Source: Pseudomonadota bacterium (lineage in GTDB: Bacteria > Pseudomonadota > Gammaproteobacteria > Burkholderiales > JABEVD01). From it: 41,485 nt of DNA. The DNA lies in contig JAJZVB010000004.1 of assembly GCA_021845885.1 (NCBI GenBank), positions 1-41,485 of the forward strand. The letters are read 5' to 3'. The notes beneath the pieces are model-generated. The model was given only the letters and a program-made list of their open reading frames with translations, was not told the DNA's origin and did no database searches. This document shows, one piece after another, positions 25,801 through 34,486 of this stretch. Numbering within the stretch: the first letter of the stretch is position 1; each line of letters begins with the position of its first letter. Both the position numbers and the translations under genes were made by a program.

Positions 25801-27261
25801 TCATTTCGCCCCGATCATCTCCCCGAGATGCCTGCCGAGTTCGTGCAGATTGCGCGCTGCAGCCTCGGCCTGTTTCGTTCCCGCCACATTCTGCTGGCTG
25901 GCCTGCCTGATGTTTTCCATGGCCAGCGCGACCTGGTCCATTCCCACCATCTGCTGCTGGCTGGAAGCGGCAATCTGGATCGAAGCCTGGGCGGCCTCGT
26001 TGATGCTTTCCGAAAGCAGGCTGATCGATTCCCCGGCTGCACGGGATTGCCTGACCCCTTCTTCCACGACCTTGGCACCCTGCTCGGCGGCAAGGGCGGC
26101 AGATGAAGTGCCCTTCTGGATTTCAGTGAGGATGGATCTTACCCTGGCTGTCGCCTGTTTCGACTGTTCGGCCAGGTTCTTGATTTCCTGCGCCACGACG
26201 GCGAATCCTTTGCCGTGCTCTCCGGCCTTGTTCGCCTCGATGGCGGCATTCACGGCAAGGATGCTGGACTGCTCGGCAAGATCGTTGACGCTGACGATGA
26301 TCTCGCCGATCGTCTGTCCCTGTTCCGAAAGTTCGACGATCCGCTCCGCGATCTGCGCCATTCTGTCCTGGATGCCCTGCATCACCTTGACCGAGTCATC
26401 CACGGATTTCTTCCCTGCGACGGCGGTTTGCGAAGCTTTTTGAGCACTTTCGGAAACGTTCTTCGCCTTTTGGCTGGCCAGCTGGGCGGTCTGCTTCACT
26501 TCCTCCACTGTGGCGGTGGTTTCGCTCACGGCGGTGGCCGTCTCGGCGGCACCCGATGCGACCTGAGTGGTGGTGGCGAGTATCTGGCTGGATGATGAAG
26601 CCAGCTGGTTAATGCTTTCCTTCAACTGAACGGAAATCGATCGGGTGACGAAATAGCCGAGCAAGGCCAATGCGGCAATGGCCGAGGGAATGCCGTAAAG
26701 AATGGCCGAGAGGGTGGCCCGAGCGCCCGAATTTTCCTTGCCGCTCCTCGTCTTGAGCAGCCCTTCTTCTTCAGCCTGCATATCCGAAATGATTTTCCGG
26801 ATATCGTCCATCTCGTTCTTGCCCCTGTCCGTCCTGACAATCTGCAGGGCGGCATCGAATCCCTGATTTTTCCTCAGGTCTATGGTTTCCTTCATTTCGG
26901 CAAGCTTGTCCGAAACGAGCGGCTCCAGAATGGCGATCCGCCTCTGCTGCAAGGGATTGTCGATGGTCTGTTCGCGCAATTCCTGAAGAGACTCGCTGAT
27001 CGACGCGATGCCTGCATTGTAGGGCTGCAGATAGCTCTCCTCCCCCGCCACGAGATAACCGCGCTGGCCTGTTTCAGCGTCCTGCAATGCGGAAAGCAGG
27101 TTTCCGAGCCTGTCGAGGACCTCGAAGGAATGCGCTCTGAGCTTGGCGCCCTCGATCAGCTCCGCCGCATTGCGGTATGAAAATAGGCCCAGGACCAGCA
27201 GCATGAAAAGCGCCAGCGCATAGCCCGCGCCGATCTTCGTTCCGACAGCCCACTTCGTCAT
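25801..27261 (-). CDS. CHASE3-containing methyl-accepting protein (WspA-like)
   Basis: The 486-residue product has membrane helix 1 (about 11-28), a periplasmic CHASE3-type sensor (about 35-175, with DAETGQRGYLVAGEE), membrane helix 2 (about 185-205) and a long cytoplasmic signalling coiled coil. The hairpin tip is canonical (NDLAEQSSILAVNAAIEANK, then GKGFAVVAQEIKNLAEQS). No clear HAMP domain is present: helix 2 runs almost directly into the coiled coil. No CheR-tethering pentapeptide is seen at the C-terminus (ends LGEMIGAK). It sits between the second CheW and CheA, whereas wspA is first in Pseudomonas, so the order is rearranged. Confidence 0.9.
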   Translation of the reverse strand: MTKWAVGTKIGAGYALALFMLLVLGLFSYRNAAELIEGAKLRAHSFEVLDRLGNLLSALQDAETGQRGYLVAGEESYLQPYNAGIASISESLQELREQTIDNPLQQRRIAILEPLVSDKLAEMKETIDLRKNQGFDAALQIVRTDRGKNEMDDIRKIISDMQAEEEGLLKTRSGKENSGARATLSAILYGIPSAIAALALLGYFVTRSISVQLKESINQLASSSSQILATTTQVASGAAETATAVSETTATVEEVKQTAQLASQKAKNVSESAQKASQTAVAGKKSVDDSVKVMQGIQDRMAQIAERIVELSEQGQTIGEIIVSVNDLAEQSSILAVNAAIEANKAGEHGKGFAVVAQEIKNLAEQSKQATARVRSILTEIQKGTSSAALAAEQGAKVVEEGVRQSRAAGESISLLSESINEAAQASIQIAASSQQQMVGMDQVALAMENIRQASQQNVAGTKQAEAAARNLHELGRHLGEMIGAK

Positions 27262-27274
27262 TTCATTTCCTCCT

Positions 27275-27853
27275 TCATGCGCTTTCGTCGACGATCAATC
27301 TTCCGTCCTCCGTCAGCTTCCCGACATCGAGAATGATGAGGTGGTCCGGTGCCACGCCTAAAACATGGTCCGTTCCGGGAAGTGGCTGCTTCACGAGGCT
27401 TCTCGGGATGGCATGCACGCCGAGAATGGCATCCGCCAGGATGCAGAACCGCATTTCGCCCTGCTCGAGAACGACAAGCCTGTTCATGTCGGTCAGCCCC
27501 CTTTTGGGAAGCCCGAGGAATTTTTCCAGATCGACGACTGAAAGTATTTCCCCGCGGATGTCGACGATGCCCGGAACGAAATCAGGCGTGCAGGGAAGCG
27601 AGGTCAGCCGCTCAAGGGGAAAAACATCCCTTACATATCTGGATTCGGCCGCATAGCGCTCCCTGCCCAGCTGAAACTCGACGACCTCGATCATCTCCCC
27701 TTCGGGAACGCCGGTCCCGCTTTCTTTGGCCAGCTGCGCAGCCCTTCTTTTCAGGATGGCCCTCACCTGTTCCGGCTCCCAGGCGCGCGCCATGGCCGCT
27801 TCCGCCGCCGCAAGGCGCTGCCTCACCGCGTCCCAGTCGATCCTAGAGGCCAT
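27275..27853 (-). CDS. cheW: CheW with N-terminal extension (WspD-like)
   Basis: CheW couples the MCP to CheA. The 192-residue product has a helical extension of about 55 residues (MASRIDWDAVRQRLAAAEAAMARAWEPEQVRAILKRRAAQLA...) before the CheW fold (about 55-190: EVVEFQLGRERYAAES, PDFVPGIVDIRGEILSVVDLEKFLGL). The extension is typical of WspD-type CheW proteins. It overlaps the end of cheR by 11 bases and is 13 bases before the MCP gene. It is one of two non-identical CheW proteins in the cluster, as in Wsp. Confidence 0.9.
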   Translation of the reverse strand: MASRIDWDAVRQRLAAAEAAMARAWEPEQVRAILKRRAAQLAKESGTGVPEGEMIEVVEFQLGRERYAAESRYVRDVFPLERLTSLPCTPDFVPGIVDIRGEILSVVDLEKFLGLPKRGLTDMNRLVVLEQGEMRFCILADAILGVHAIPRSLVKQPLPGTDHVLGVAPDHLIILDVGKLTEDGRLIVDESA

Positions 27854-29081
27854 TTACGCCCTTCCCGCCCAGCATGGCGATGATTCCTGCAAGCCGCCCC
27901 GCTGCGAACCCATCCGATTCGGAAAGGATTTCATCTTCAGGCAATTTCTCGAGCAGGATCCTGGCATTATCGAAATGGGATCCGGCCTCCCTGCCCCGGT
28001 TCTGGGAAAGACACAGGCTGCCCAGCGCAAAATGGGCGAGGATGAAATCCGGATCGAGATAGAGCGTCTTTCTGAGCTCCCTTTCCCCCTCGCTGATTCT
28101 TCCCATCTCGTGCAAGATGCTGGCGAATAGATAATGCCTTTTCGGGTCGAGCCTTTCCGATTCGATCGCCTTTTCGCACCAAATGACGGCTTCATCGAGC
28201 TTTCCCCGATCAGCGCACGATCTCGCCATCAGGCAGGCGTCGGGAAGGATTTCGATCTTCTTTTCAGGACAGGATGCAGCCGGCTTTTCCTTCGGCTTCC
28301 TATAGAATACGGCACCCGGGAAATCGACGGATTCGAAGCGATGGAAAAGGGCTTCGGAAAGTTCCGCGGGGCTCACGACGAGCCAGCCGTTTTCAACTGC
28401 AGCCCCGTACAGCCTGTTTGCTGCGCTCTCCTGCATTTCCGGGCTGAAATACATCAGCACGTTCCTGCACAAAATGATGTCCATGCCTTCGGGATAGGCA
28501 TCTTCCACGAGATTATGTCTGGAAAATCGCACCATTTCCCTGATGCGGGGAAGAAGCTCGTAACCCTTCTCCTTTTTCCTGAAATAGCCGCTGATCCAGG
28601 AAGGGACATCCCTGAACGACCATTCGCCGTACAGGCCTTCTGCGGCCTTTTCCAGGAAGCGGGGATTGATGTCCGTGGCGAGGATATGGATCCCATCACG
28701 CCCGCGAGCCATCCTGTCGAGCAGCATGGCGATGGAATAAGGCTCCTCTCCGCTGCAGCAGCCTGCGCTCCATATCCGGATCGAAGCCCTCGTTCTCAGG
28801 AGTTCAGGCAACACTTCGAGCTCCAGCGCATCGAAAATTTTCCCGTCCCTGAAAAAATAGGTCTCGCCCACGGTCAAATGGCTGGCGAGTATTTCAATTG
28901 GCTCGCGCCCGGCCCTGCCTGAAAGAAGCCATGTTGCGCAGGCATCCTCCCCCGGGAATCCGAGATCCTTTGCCGCTAGAGCCAATCCCCGTTCGAGATC
29001 CGCCCTGCGCTTCCGGGGAAAATAGAGCCCGACATGAGCGGAAAGCAGCTTGCTCAACGGCTCATAAAAAGCATCCTGCAT
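27843..29081 (-). CDS. cheR: CheR methyltransferase with TPR tail (WspC-like)
   Basis: The 412-residue product has the CheR N-terminal helical domain (1-80, HVGLYFPRKRRADLERGL, LTVGETYFFRD), the SAM-binding fold (WSAGCCSGEEPYSIAM, ILATDINPRFL, MDIILCRNVLMYF), and a C-terminal extension (about 300-400) with TPR-like repeats (KRHYLFASILHEMGRISEGERELRKTLYLDPDFILAHFALGSL). CheR-TPR architecture is characteristic of WspC and related alternative chemosensory systems. It methylates glutamates on the MCP. It starts at the base after the upstream cheW stop. Confidence 0.92.
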   Translation of the reverse strand: MQDAFYEPLSKLLSAHVGLYFPRKRRADLERGLALAAKDLGFPGEDACATWLLSGRAGREPIEILASHLTVGETYFFRDGKIFDALELEVLPELLRTRASIRIWSAGCCSGEEPYSIAMLLDRMARGRDGIHILATDINPRFLEKAAEGLYGEWSFRDVPSWISGYFRKKEKGYELLPRIREMVRFSRHNLVEDAYPEGMDIILCRNVLMYFSPEMQESAANRLYGAAVENGWLVVSPAELSEALFHRFESVDFPGAVFYRKPKEKPAASCPEKKIEILPDACLMARSCADRGKLDEAVIWCEKAIESERLDPKRHYLFASILHEMGRISEGERELRKTLYLDPDFILAHFALGSLCLSQNRGREAGSHFDNARILLEKLPEDEILSESDGFAAGRLAGIIAMLGGKGVNGL

Positions 29082-29528
29082 TCAGGTGCACTCCATGGCC
29101 AAGTCGAGCTGCATCCTTTCCTTCCCGGAAAGGAATGCCTCTAGATCTTGGATGAGCACCAGATCCTCCCCGATTCGGGCAATGCCGCCGATATGCTCCA
29201 GCCCGGGATGAATGCATTCGGGTTCGATGATTTTTTCGCATTCAACCACCTCCCCGATTGAATCGGCTATCAGGCCCACCCTGCGCTTTTCGGTATGGGC
29301 GAGAATGATCCTGTCGGTCAACGCAAGCGCCTTCGCGGGAAGGCCGAAGCGGCTTCGGATATTGAATATGGGAACGATTTTTCCCGCCAGGTTGATGACG
29401 CCTTCCACGATCTCGGGGGCGCCAGGCAAGGGGGTGACCTCCACAGAAGGAACGATCCTGTCCACTGAGGCTAGCGGCAGGGCATAATGCAATTCGGACA
29501 GGGAAAACAGGAGCAGCCGGCCATTCAT
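29082..29528 (-). CDS. cheW: Short CheW (WspB-like), first gene of the chemosensory set
   Basis: The 148-residue product is a single CheW domain (LLLFSLSELHYALPLASVDRIVPSVEVTPLPGAP, EIVEGVINLAGKIVPIFNIRSRFGL). It lacks the extension of the second CheW, matching the WspB/WspD pairing. It is 85 bases downstream of phcQ on the same strand. That gap is short enough for read-through from the phc genes but long enough to hold its own promoter. Confidence 0.9.
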   Translation of the reverse strand: MNGRLLLFSLSELHYALPLASVDRIVPSVEVTPLPGAPEIVEGVINLAGKIVPIFNIRSRFGLPAKALALTDRIILAHTEKRRVGLIADSIGEVVECEKIIEPECIHPGLEHIGGIARIGEDLVLIQDLEAFLSGKERMQLDLAMECT

Positions 29529-29621
29529 GACGATTCCGTTATCTTATTCGTCTTTCCCCTTTAGCACATATCCATTAAAAGGCAAGCAAAACTGTCAGGA
29601 TTTACAGGTGCCATTACCTGT
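29529..29621 (-). promoter_or_regulatory. phcQ-cheW junction with short hairpins
   Basis: A perfect 6-bp inverted repeat ACAGGT/ACCTGT (29604-29609 and 29616-29621) spans the phcQ stop codon. A second short stem CTGT/ACAG followed by TTTT can form just after it on the minus strand. They are too weak to call a terminator with confidence; partial attenuation between the quorum-sensing and chemosensory halves is possible. The rest of the gap is A+T-rich, but no promoter box close to consensus stands out. Confidence 0.3.
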
Positions 29622-30567
29622 CGCAAAACTGGCTGATCCAGGCGGCGATCCTCGATGCGGACAATGCCTTTCCGGACGAGGCCACGATCATGCCTTCGAG
29701 GCTGCCTTCGTTTTTCTTCAGCTGCAGCGACCGTCCCGTTCCATGCAGCCGGATGAGGAAGGCGAGCCAGGCAACATGCTGCTGAGAGACTTGTGAATCG
29801 GAAGGGGTTTCCAGGAATTCGGAGAAATCGGGCGCGTTTTCAAACAAAACGGCCCCGTTGCCCGAGATTTTCGCGCCGATTTCGAGAAGCAGATCCGCTT
29901 CCCCCTGCAAGCCGGTCTCGCCCAGCCTGTTTTTCAATGCCAGTCCGAATTGGCCGGCGCGCAAGGCTTCCGCCGCGACCAGATCGGAATAATCCATCAG
30001 CAGCCAGTCGGGCTCGGGCGGGTTGACACCGACGGCAGAAGCGGCAGAAAGATAGTCCTCAAGGACCGAGGCCGATCCTGCAAGAGGATGGCACAATGCG
30101 TAAAGCGTGCCTATGCGGCTGGACACGGTTTGCATTTGACGGACGATCAGCTTCTCGTGCAGAAGCTGGGCATGCTCCTTGCGCAGAGCGGCCAATTCGA
30201 GCGCCTGCTTCAATTCCATTCTCAGGGCCGATATTTCCCAGGGTTTCTGGATGTATCGATGGATCTGCCCCTGATTGACCGCCTCGACGGTCTGCTCGAG
30301 TTCGGAATAAGCCGTGGTCAGGATCCGCACCATGTGAGGATACCGGGTTCGCGCGTAGACCAGCAGCTCGTTGCCGAATCCTCCCGGCATGCGCTGGTCC
30401 GAAACCAGAACGGTCAGCGTCTCTCCATGCTCGTCCAGCTTCCGCATGCCCTCCTCCACAGTGCAAGCTGTAACAACAGGGGCCAGCGAATCGATTGCAC
30501 GCTGGAAATATTTGACTGCCGTGGCCTCATCGTCGACGAACAGGATTAGCGGGGCATTGTCGGTCAT
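29614..30567 (-). CDS. phcQ: PhcQ-like response regulator
   Basis: The 317-residue product has an N-terminal receiver (APLILFVDDEATAVKYFQRA, acceptor D57 in VLVSDQRMPGG, then ILTTAY and YIQKPW) and a helical C-terminal region of about 190 residues with no DNA-binding or kinase motif I can recognise. This matches PhcQ of the Ralstonia phcBSRQ operon, where PhcQ relays quorum-sensing state to PhcA-controlled genes. ATG 30567 was chosen because it overlaps the phcR stop (ATGA) and starts MTDNAPLILFVDDE; a longer frame inside phcR is rejected. The name rests on gene order and architecture. Confidence 0.75.
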   Translation of the reverse strand: MTDNAPLILFVDDEATAVKYFQRAIDSLAPVVTACTVEEGMRKLDEHGETLTVLVSDQRMPGGFGNELLVYARTRYPHMVRILTTAYSELEQTVEAVNQGQIHRYIQKPWEISALRMELKQALELAALRKEHAQLLHEKLIVRQMQTVSSRIGTLYALCHPLAGSASVLEDYLSAASAVGVNPPEPDWLLMDYSDLVAAEALRAGQFGLALKNRLGETGLQGEADLLLEIGAKISGNGAVLFENAPDFSEFLETPSDSQVSQQHVAWLAFLIRLHGTGRSLQLKKNEGSLEGMIVASSGKALSASRIAAWISQFCDR

Positions 30568-31643
30568 GAATCGCTCCTTTTGATAGCCGGAAAGTTGAGT
30601 GTGACGGCAGTATGGATGTCCGGTTCCGAGTGGATCAGGATGCTGCCTCCGAATGACTGCATGATGCGATTGCAGAAAATCATCCCCCATCCCTTTCCGC
30701 CTTCATCCGCATGGGTCGTGACGGGATCACGCATCAGGCGCTCAAGAATGTCGGGGGAAATGCCCGAGCCGTTGTCGACGATGCGTATCTTCGGGCTGTC
30801 TTCCACAAGCACGGTGAAGCAAATCATGGGCGAAGGCTCGCCCTTGATGGCTCGAAGCGCGTTGCCGAGCAGGGAGGACAATACCAGAAGGACGCAATTG
30901 GGCAGGACCATGACCGGGAAATCTTCGAGTATTTCCGTCCGGACCAAGGCCCTCTGGGCTGGATTCAGCGGATAGGTGTCGAGCAGGGATGAAATCAATT
31001 GCCGCGCAGTGCTGTATGCCTCATGGGTGACCGAACCCGCCCCCTGGATCGATTCGGAAAAGGTGGAAAGCAGGGTCAGGCAATAGCCGGCATTGTCGTC
31101 TATGGCCTTCAGGGCTTTCGCGACCTCCGGCTGGCTGGTCCTTCGAGCGATGCCCCTTGCAAAATTGATGATCGTGGCAAGCGGGGTATTGAGTTCATGC
31201 CCGAGAAAAGCGAGCGTCTCGTCGATGGCCTTCAGCCTTTGATGCCTTGCCCTGCGTTCGCGTGAAAGCTCGTCCGCCAGGCGCAGGGCTTTCCTGACCT
31301 CATCGAAATCCAGAGGCTTTTCGAGTATCCTGAAAATTTCGCCGGAATTCACCGCATCGAGAAGCACATCCCGGTCTGCAAATGCAGTCACGAGGATGCG
31401 GACAGCCTGCGGGAAATCACGGGCTGTCTGGCGCAGCAGATCCCCCCCATCCCTTCCCGGCATGCGGTAATCCGTGACCAGTATGTCCACTCTTCTGCCT
31501 AGCAGGATGTCGATCGCGGCATCGGCGCCGGATGCGGTCAGCACCGAATAGTCGGTGCCGAAGGCGCGGGCGAAGTATTTCCCGGCCATGTCTTCGTCAT
31601 CCACATACAGGATCACGGCGGCGGATTCATCCCGGTTCATCAT
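30564..31643 (-). CDS. phcR: PhcR-like receiver-histidine kinase
   Basis: The 359-residue product reverses the usual hybrid kinase order. An N-terminal receiver (ILYVDDEDMAGKYF, D58 in ILVTDYRMPGRDGG, K109 in EKPLDF) is followed by a histidine kinase with H149 in FLGHELNTP and an ATP-binding domain (LLGNALRAI, VDNGSGISP, GGKGWGMIFCNRI). There is no membrane segment, so it is cytoplasmic. In Ralstonia PhcR has this same architecture and is the partner of PhcS. Both flanking junctions are ATGA overlaps, so phcS, phcR and phcQ are tightly coupled. Confidence 0.78.
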   Translation of the reverse strand: MMNRDESAAVILYVDDEDMAGKYFARAFGTDYSVLTASGADAAIDILLGRRVDILVTDYRMPGRDGGDLLRQTARDFPQAVRILVTAFADRDVLLDAVNSGEIFRILEKPLDFDEVRKALRLADELSRERRARHQRLKAIDETLAFLGHELNTPLATIINFARGIARRTSQPEVAKALKAIDDNAGYCLTLLSTFSESIQGAGSVTHEAYSTARQLISSLLDTYPLNPAQRALVRTEILEDFPVMVLPNCVLLVLSSLLGNALRAIKGEPSPMICFTVLVEDSPKIRIVDNGSGISPDILERLMRDPVTTHADEGGKGWGMIFCNRIMQSFGGSILIHSEPDIHTAVTLNFPAIKRSDS

Positions 31644-32962
31644 CCGGCCCTCGGCAAATCAAAAATCATTTTCGTCCATTCGCCATATGCACTTTCCGCA
31701 ACCAGCGTTCCCCCATGCCTTTCGATCACGCCGTAGCTGATGGAAAGGCCCAGGCCGAGCCCCTGGCCGATTTCCCTGGTGGTGAAAAAGGGTTCGAACA
31801 CCCGGTCCAGATTCTCGGGTGCAATGCCCGGACCATTGTCCTGAACCGTGACGAAAAGCCGGTCGCCCCGCCATGCTGCGGAAAGATGGATGGCAGGCTC
31901 GACCCGTTTCGCTGAATGCAGCGCAAGGGCCGAATTGCCGAGCAGGTTGACCAATACGCCGATGACGGCCGCCTCGTCCCCCCGCACCAGCGTGTCCTCC
32001 GGCATATCGCGCGTGATCGAAATACCCCTGGTTTCGTGGCCGACCAGACGAAGCGCAGAATCGGCCACTTTCCCGAAAAGGAAATCGTTCCTTTCCGTTT
32101 CCCCGGTCCGATAAGCGAATGTCTTCAGGTCCGAAACGATATGCTGGATCCGCTGCATCCCCTGCCTGGCATCCATCAGGCATTCCTTGAGCGAATCGCT
32201 GACCCTGGCAACGGGGTCTTCCATCGCGACTTCCATCGCCATCAGGCAATAATTGACCGGATTGTTGACTTCGTGCAAGAGACCTGCGGAAAGCGTGCCT
32301 ATGGCGGCCATCTTTTCCTGCTGCAGCATCTGCCCCTTGATTTGCGCGAGATTCCTGTTGGTTTCTTCAAGCTCGCTGTTCTTCCTCGACAGCTCCGCCT
32401 TGAGCCGGAAAAGCATGTAGCGGGTATGTTCGTTGAAATAGGCGCTGACTGCGCTGACGGCGATGACGAAGGCGAGAAACAGCACATTGATGAGAAAAAC
32501 CCCGTGCAGAACGAAGCTTCCGGGATGCAGGGCGCATACTGCAATATAAAACAGGAAAGTCACCAGGCTCAAGAAGAGGTTATGCCAGAAGCTGAAAGGC
32601 AGCCCGATGCTGGACGCGAAAATGGCGAGGTAGAGACCGATGCTGTACATGGATCTCGCCCCGTCGGTTTCGGCAATCATCCAGGCGATCATGATCTGCG
32701 GCAAGAGAAGCCAGAGCAGCGAGAGCATATCCGTGGCGTCCCGGGACCATTTTGCCTTCATCACGAGGATGACGCCGTAAATCATCAGCGAAACGAGCAG
32801 CCGAACGGCGCCGAACTCGTACAACTTCTGCGGATAAAGCGCGTAATCCAGCCCCACGCCAAGCAGGATGAGAATGATCCCCATGTATGCGCAGGCTATA
32901 CTGAAGTTTAGGCGGAATCCCTTGATTTCATTCTGATATTCAGTATATCTCGGCCCGCTCAT
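31640..32962 (-). CDS. phcS: PhcS-like six-helix sensor histidine kinase
   Basis: The 440-residue product has six membrane helices (about 20-38, 52-70, 80-97, 104-120, 130-146, 153-175), a short coiled linker and a HisKA/HATPase core: H230 in LLHEVNNPVNYC, LLGNSALAL, VQDNGPGIAPENL and GQGLGLGLSISYGVI. The helical sensor with almost no periplasmic loops is the PhcS/LqsS/CqsS type, which detects small lipophilic autoinducers. PhcS senses 3-hydroxy fatty-acid methyl esters made by PhcB, and its gene is 17 bases after phcB here. The LqsS/CqsS alternative is less likely because no LqsA/CqsA synthase is present. Confidence 0.78.
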   Translation of the reverse strand: MSGPRYTEYQNEIKGFRLNFSIACAYMGIILILLGVGLDYALYPQKLYEFGAVRLLVSLMIYGVILVMKAKWSRDATDMLSLLWLLLPQIMIAWMIAETDGARSMYSIGLYLAIFASSIGLPFSFWHNLFLSLVTFLFYIAVCALHPGSFVLHGVFLINVLFLAFVIAVSAVSAYFNEHTRYMLFRLKAELSRKNSELEETNRNLAQIKGQMLQQEKMAAIGTLSAGLLHEVNNPVNYCLMAMEVAMEDPVARVSDSLKECLMDARQGMQRIQHIVSDLKTFAYRTGETERNDFLFGKVADSALRLVGHETRGISITRDMPEDTLVRGDEAAVIGVLVNLLGNSALALHSAKRVEPAIHLSAAWRGDRLFVTVQDNGPGIAPENLDRVFEPFFTTREIGQGLGLGLSISYGVIERHGGTLVAESAYGEWTKMIFDLPRAG

Positions 32963-32979
32963 GAATGGGTATCAATCGC

Positions 32980-34368
32980 TCACGCGACGGTCATTTCCGC
33001 AAAAACGTTCACCCCCGTGGCATCGACAAAGATGCTGTATTCCCGGGATGCGGGAGGAAGAAGCGAAGCGAGCCCCGCCTCGTCCCGCAGGATCAGATAC
33101 CACTCGAGCAAATGCTCCATCACGAATTTCATCGGATTGACCGAATGGACATTGGTGACCAGGAGCATGCCCCCCAAATGCGTGCGCGCAGCAAAATGCC
33201 CTATGAGTCTCGCGCAAACCTTGTCCGACAGATAATCGAAAAGACCGGCGCAGTACACGGCGTCGAATTCCCTTTCGTCATGAGAAGGATCGATGCGGCG
33301 CTTGAGCAGCTTGTGGACGGAGTCATGCACGTAATCGATGGAAACCGGCTTGGCCGTCTGCGCGATGACGGATGAAAGTTTATTTCTGGTCCAGTCCAGC
33401 GTTTCTTCGCTGAAATCGACGAGTTCGAAGGAAAGGAACTCGGGCTGCGGATGACTTTGCAGAAAACGCTGTATCTCGATGGCCGGACCGCACCCCACAT
33501 TCAGGATGCGGAAAGGCCTCCCGGCCTGTCTCGCCTTTTCCGCAAGCCGGTTCAGAAAGTCCACCAGAATGACGATGCGGTTGCGGTGAGCCTCCGCCAT
33601 GGGTGTTTGCAGGAAAGCCGCATTCACCATCTGGAAATACGTGGAGGGCCCCCTGCGCGGATCGTCGAGGATCTGGTTGACCATCTGGTAGTCGCCGGCA
33701 TAGCCCAGGGGCTTCATGTAGGTTCTGAAAACGAAGGGCGCGCGCAGCAGAAGCGGATGCAGGGCGGATTGGGCATAGGCGCGATGCGATGAGGACAGCT
33801 CCGCATCGACAAGGGATGCTTCCCCGTTCAATACATCGAGATAGCGTTGCGCCTTCTGCATCAGGGGATCGAAAAGTTCGAAAAACACGTCTTCCCTGAG
33901 CTGACCTTCCGCCTTGGGAAGCGATTCGGAAAGATCCACCTGTTCGATCCAGCGAGAAACATCGGAGAGGTAGGCGCGCATCTCGTTCACCACGATCTGG
34001 TAGTCCCGCCTGATCTGGAAACGCCTCGTCCAGTCCTCGACGAATGCCTGCGCTTCGGCCCCCACAGTGCCTGGCACCGCATCGACATCGTTCAATTCGC
34101 GCCATTCGTCGATGAGCGTCACCGAAACGATCGCGGTAAGGCCCGTATTGACCAGGCTGATGACGACAGCCTTGCCGAGGTAGGCTATCCTGGCGCCGAA
34201 TCTCACCGTGAATTCGCCGAGCACTTCGCTGACCTGCACGATGGAATAGGGATTGTATACCTCCATCACGAGGGATTTTCTCTGCAGGTTGACGATCGTC
34301 CCCCTGACAGCTTCGCCCTCTGCGTTGCGGAAACTCACCAGCGGGTCAATTTGTTTTTGTGTATGCAA
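32980..34368 (-). CDS. phcB: PhcB-like signal synthase (methyltransferase)
   Basis: The 462-residue product ends in a class I SAM-dependent methyltransferase (motif I RILNVGCGP at about 288-296, LVDFSEETLDW, FDAVYCAGLFDYLSD). Before it lies the helical region with YMKPLGYAGDYQMVNQI (about 217-233), a hallmark of the PhcB family that methylates 3-hydroxy fatty acids to the Ralstonia autoinducers 3-OH PAME/MAME. The first 95 residues are beta-rich and resemble a PilZ-like barrel without the RxxxR and (D/N)xSxxG c-di-GMP motifs. The frame has no ATG near its start; TTG 34368 is the best start, with a weak ribosome-binding site. It heads phcBSRQ. Confidence 0.8.
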   Translation of the reverse strand: MHTQKQIDPLVSFRNAEGEAVRGTIVNLQRKSLVMEVYNPYSIVQVSEVLGEFTVRFGARIAYLGKAVVISLVNTGLTAIVSVTLIDEWRELNDVDAVPGTVGAEAQAFVEDWTRRFQIRRDYQIVVNEMRAYLSDVSRWIEQVDLSESLPKAEGQLREDVFFELFDPLMQKAQRYLDVLNGEASLVDAELSSSHRAYAQSALHPLLLRAPFVFRTYMKPLGYAGDYQMVNQILDDPRRGPSTYFQMVNAAFLQTPMAEAHRNRIVILVDFLNRLAEKARQAGRPFRILNVGCGPAIEIQRFLQSHPQPEFLSFELVDFSEETLDWTRNKLSSVIAQTAKPVSIDYVHDSVHKLLKRRIDPSHDEREFDAVYCAGLFDYLSDKVCARLIGHFAARTHLGGMLLVTNVHSVNPMKFVMEHLLEWYLILRDEAGLASLLPPASREYSIFVDATGVNVFAEMTVA

Positions 34369-34486
34369 AGTATCTCGGGAAATGGGACGACCAGATCCTT
34401 GTGGTTAAACATAGTCATGTAGCGCTACAATAACAGAAAGACTGCTATACGAAAACCGGAGCGTCAAGCGCGTCATATTGCGGCAA
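34369..34486. promoter_or_regulatory. Divergent phcB / LqsR-like control region with 12-bp palindrome
   Basis: This 118-base spacer must hold both divergent promoters. Its clearest feature is TGTAGCGCTACA (34418-34429), a perfect 12-bp palindrome roughly midway between the two starts. On the plus strand TACAAT (34426-34431) overlaps its right half and could be a -10. No near-consensus -35 is seen for either direction, suggesting activator-dependent promoters. The palindrome is a candidate operator; no regulator can be named. Confidence 0.5.

Noticed and set aside
31640-32962. Assignment of the six-helix kinase as CqsS/LqsS of an alpha-hydroxyketone system
   Set aside because: No PLP-dependent CqsA/LqsA synthase is present. 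The adjacent PhcB-like methyltransferase and the S-R-Q order favour PhcS.
34335-34412. 25-codon minus-strand ORF (MFNHKDLVV...) overlapping the phcB start, a possible leader peptide
   Set aside because: It has no ribosome-binding site and no regulatory-peptide features, and it is short enough to occur by chance.
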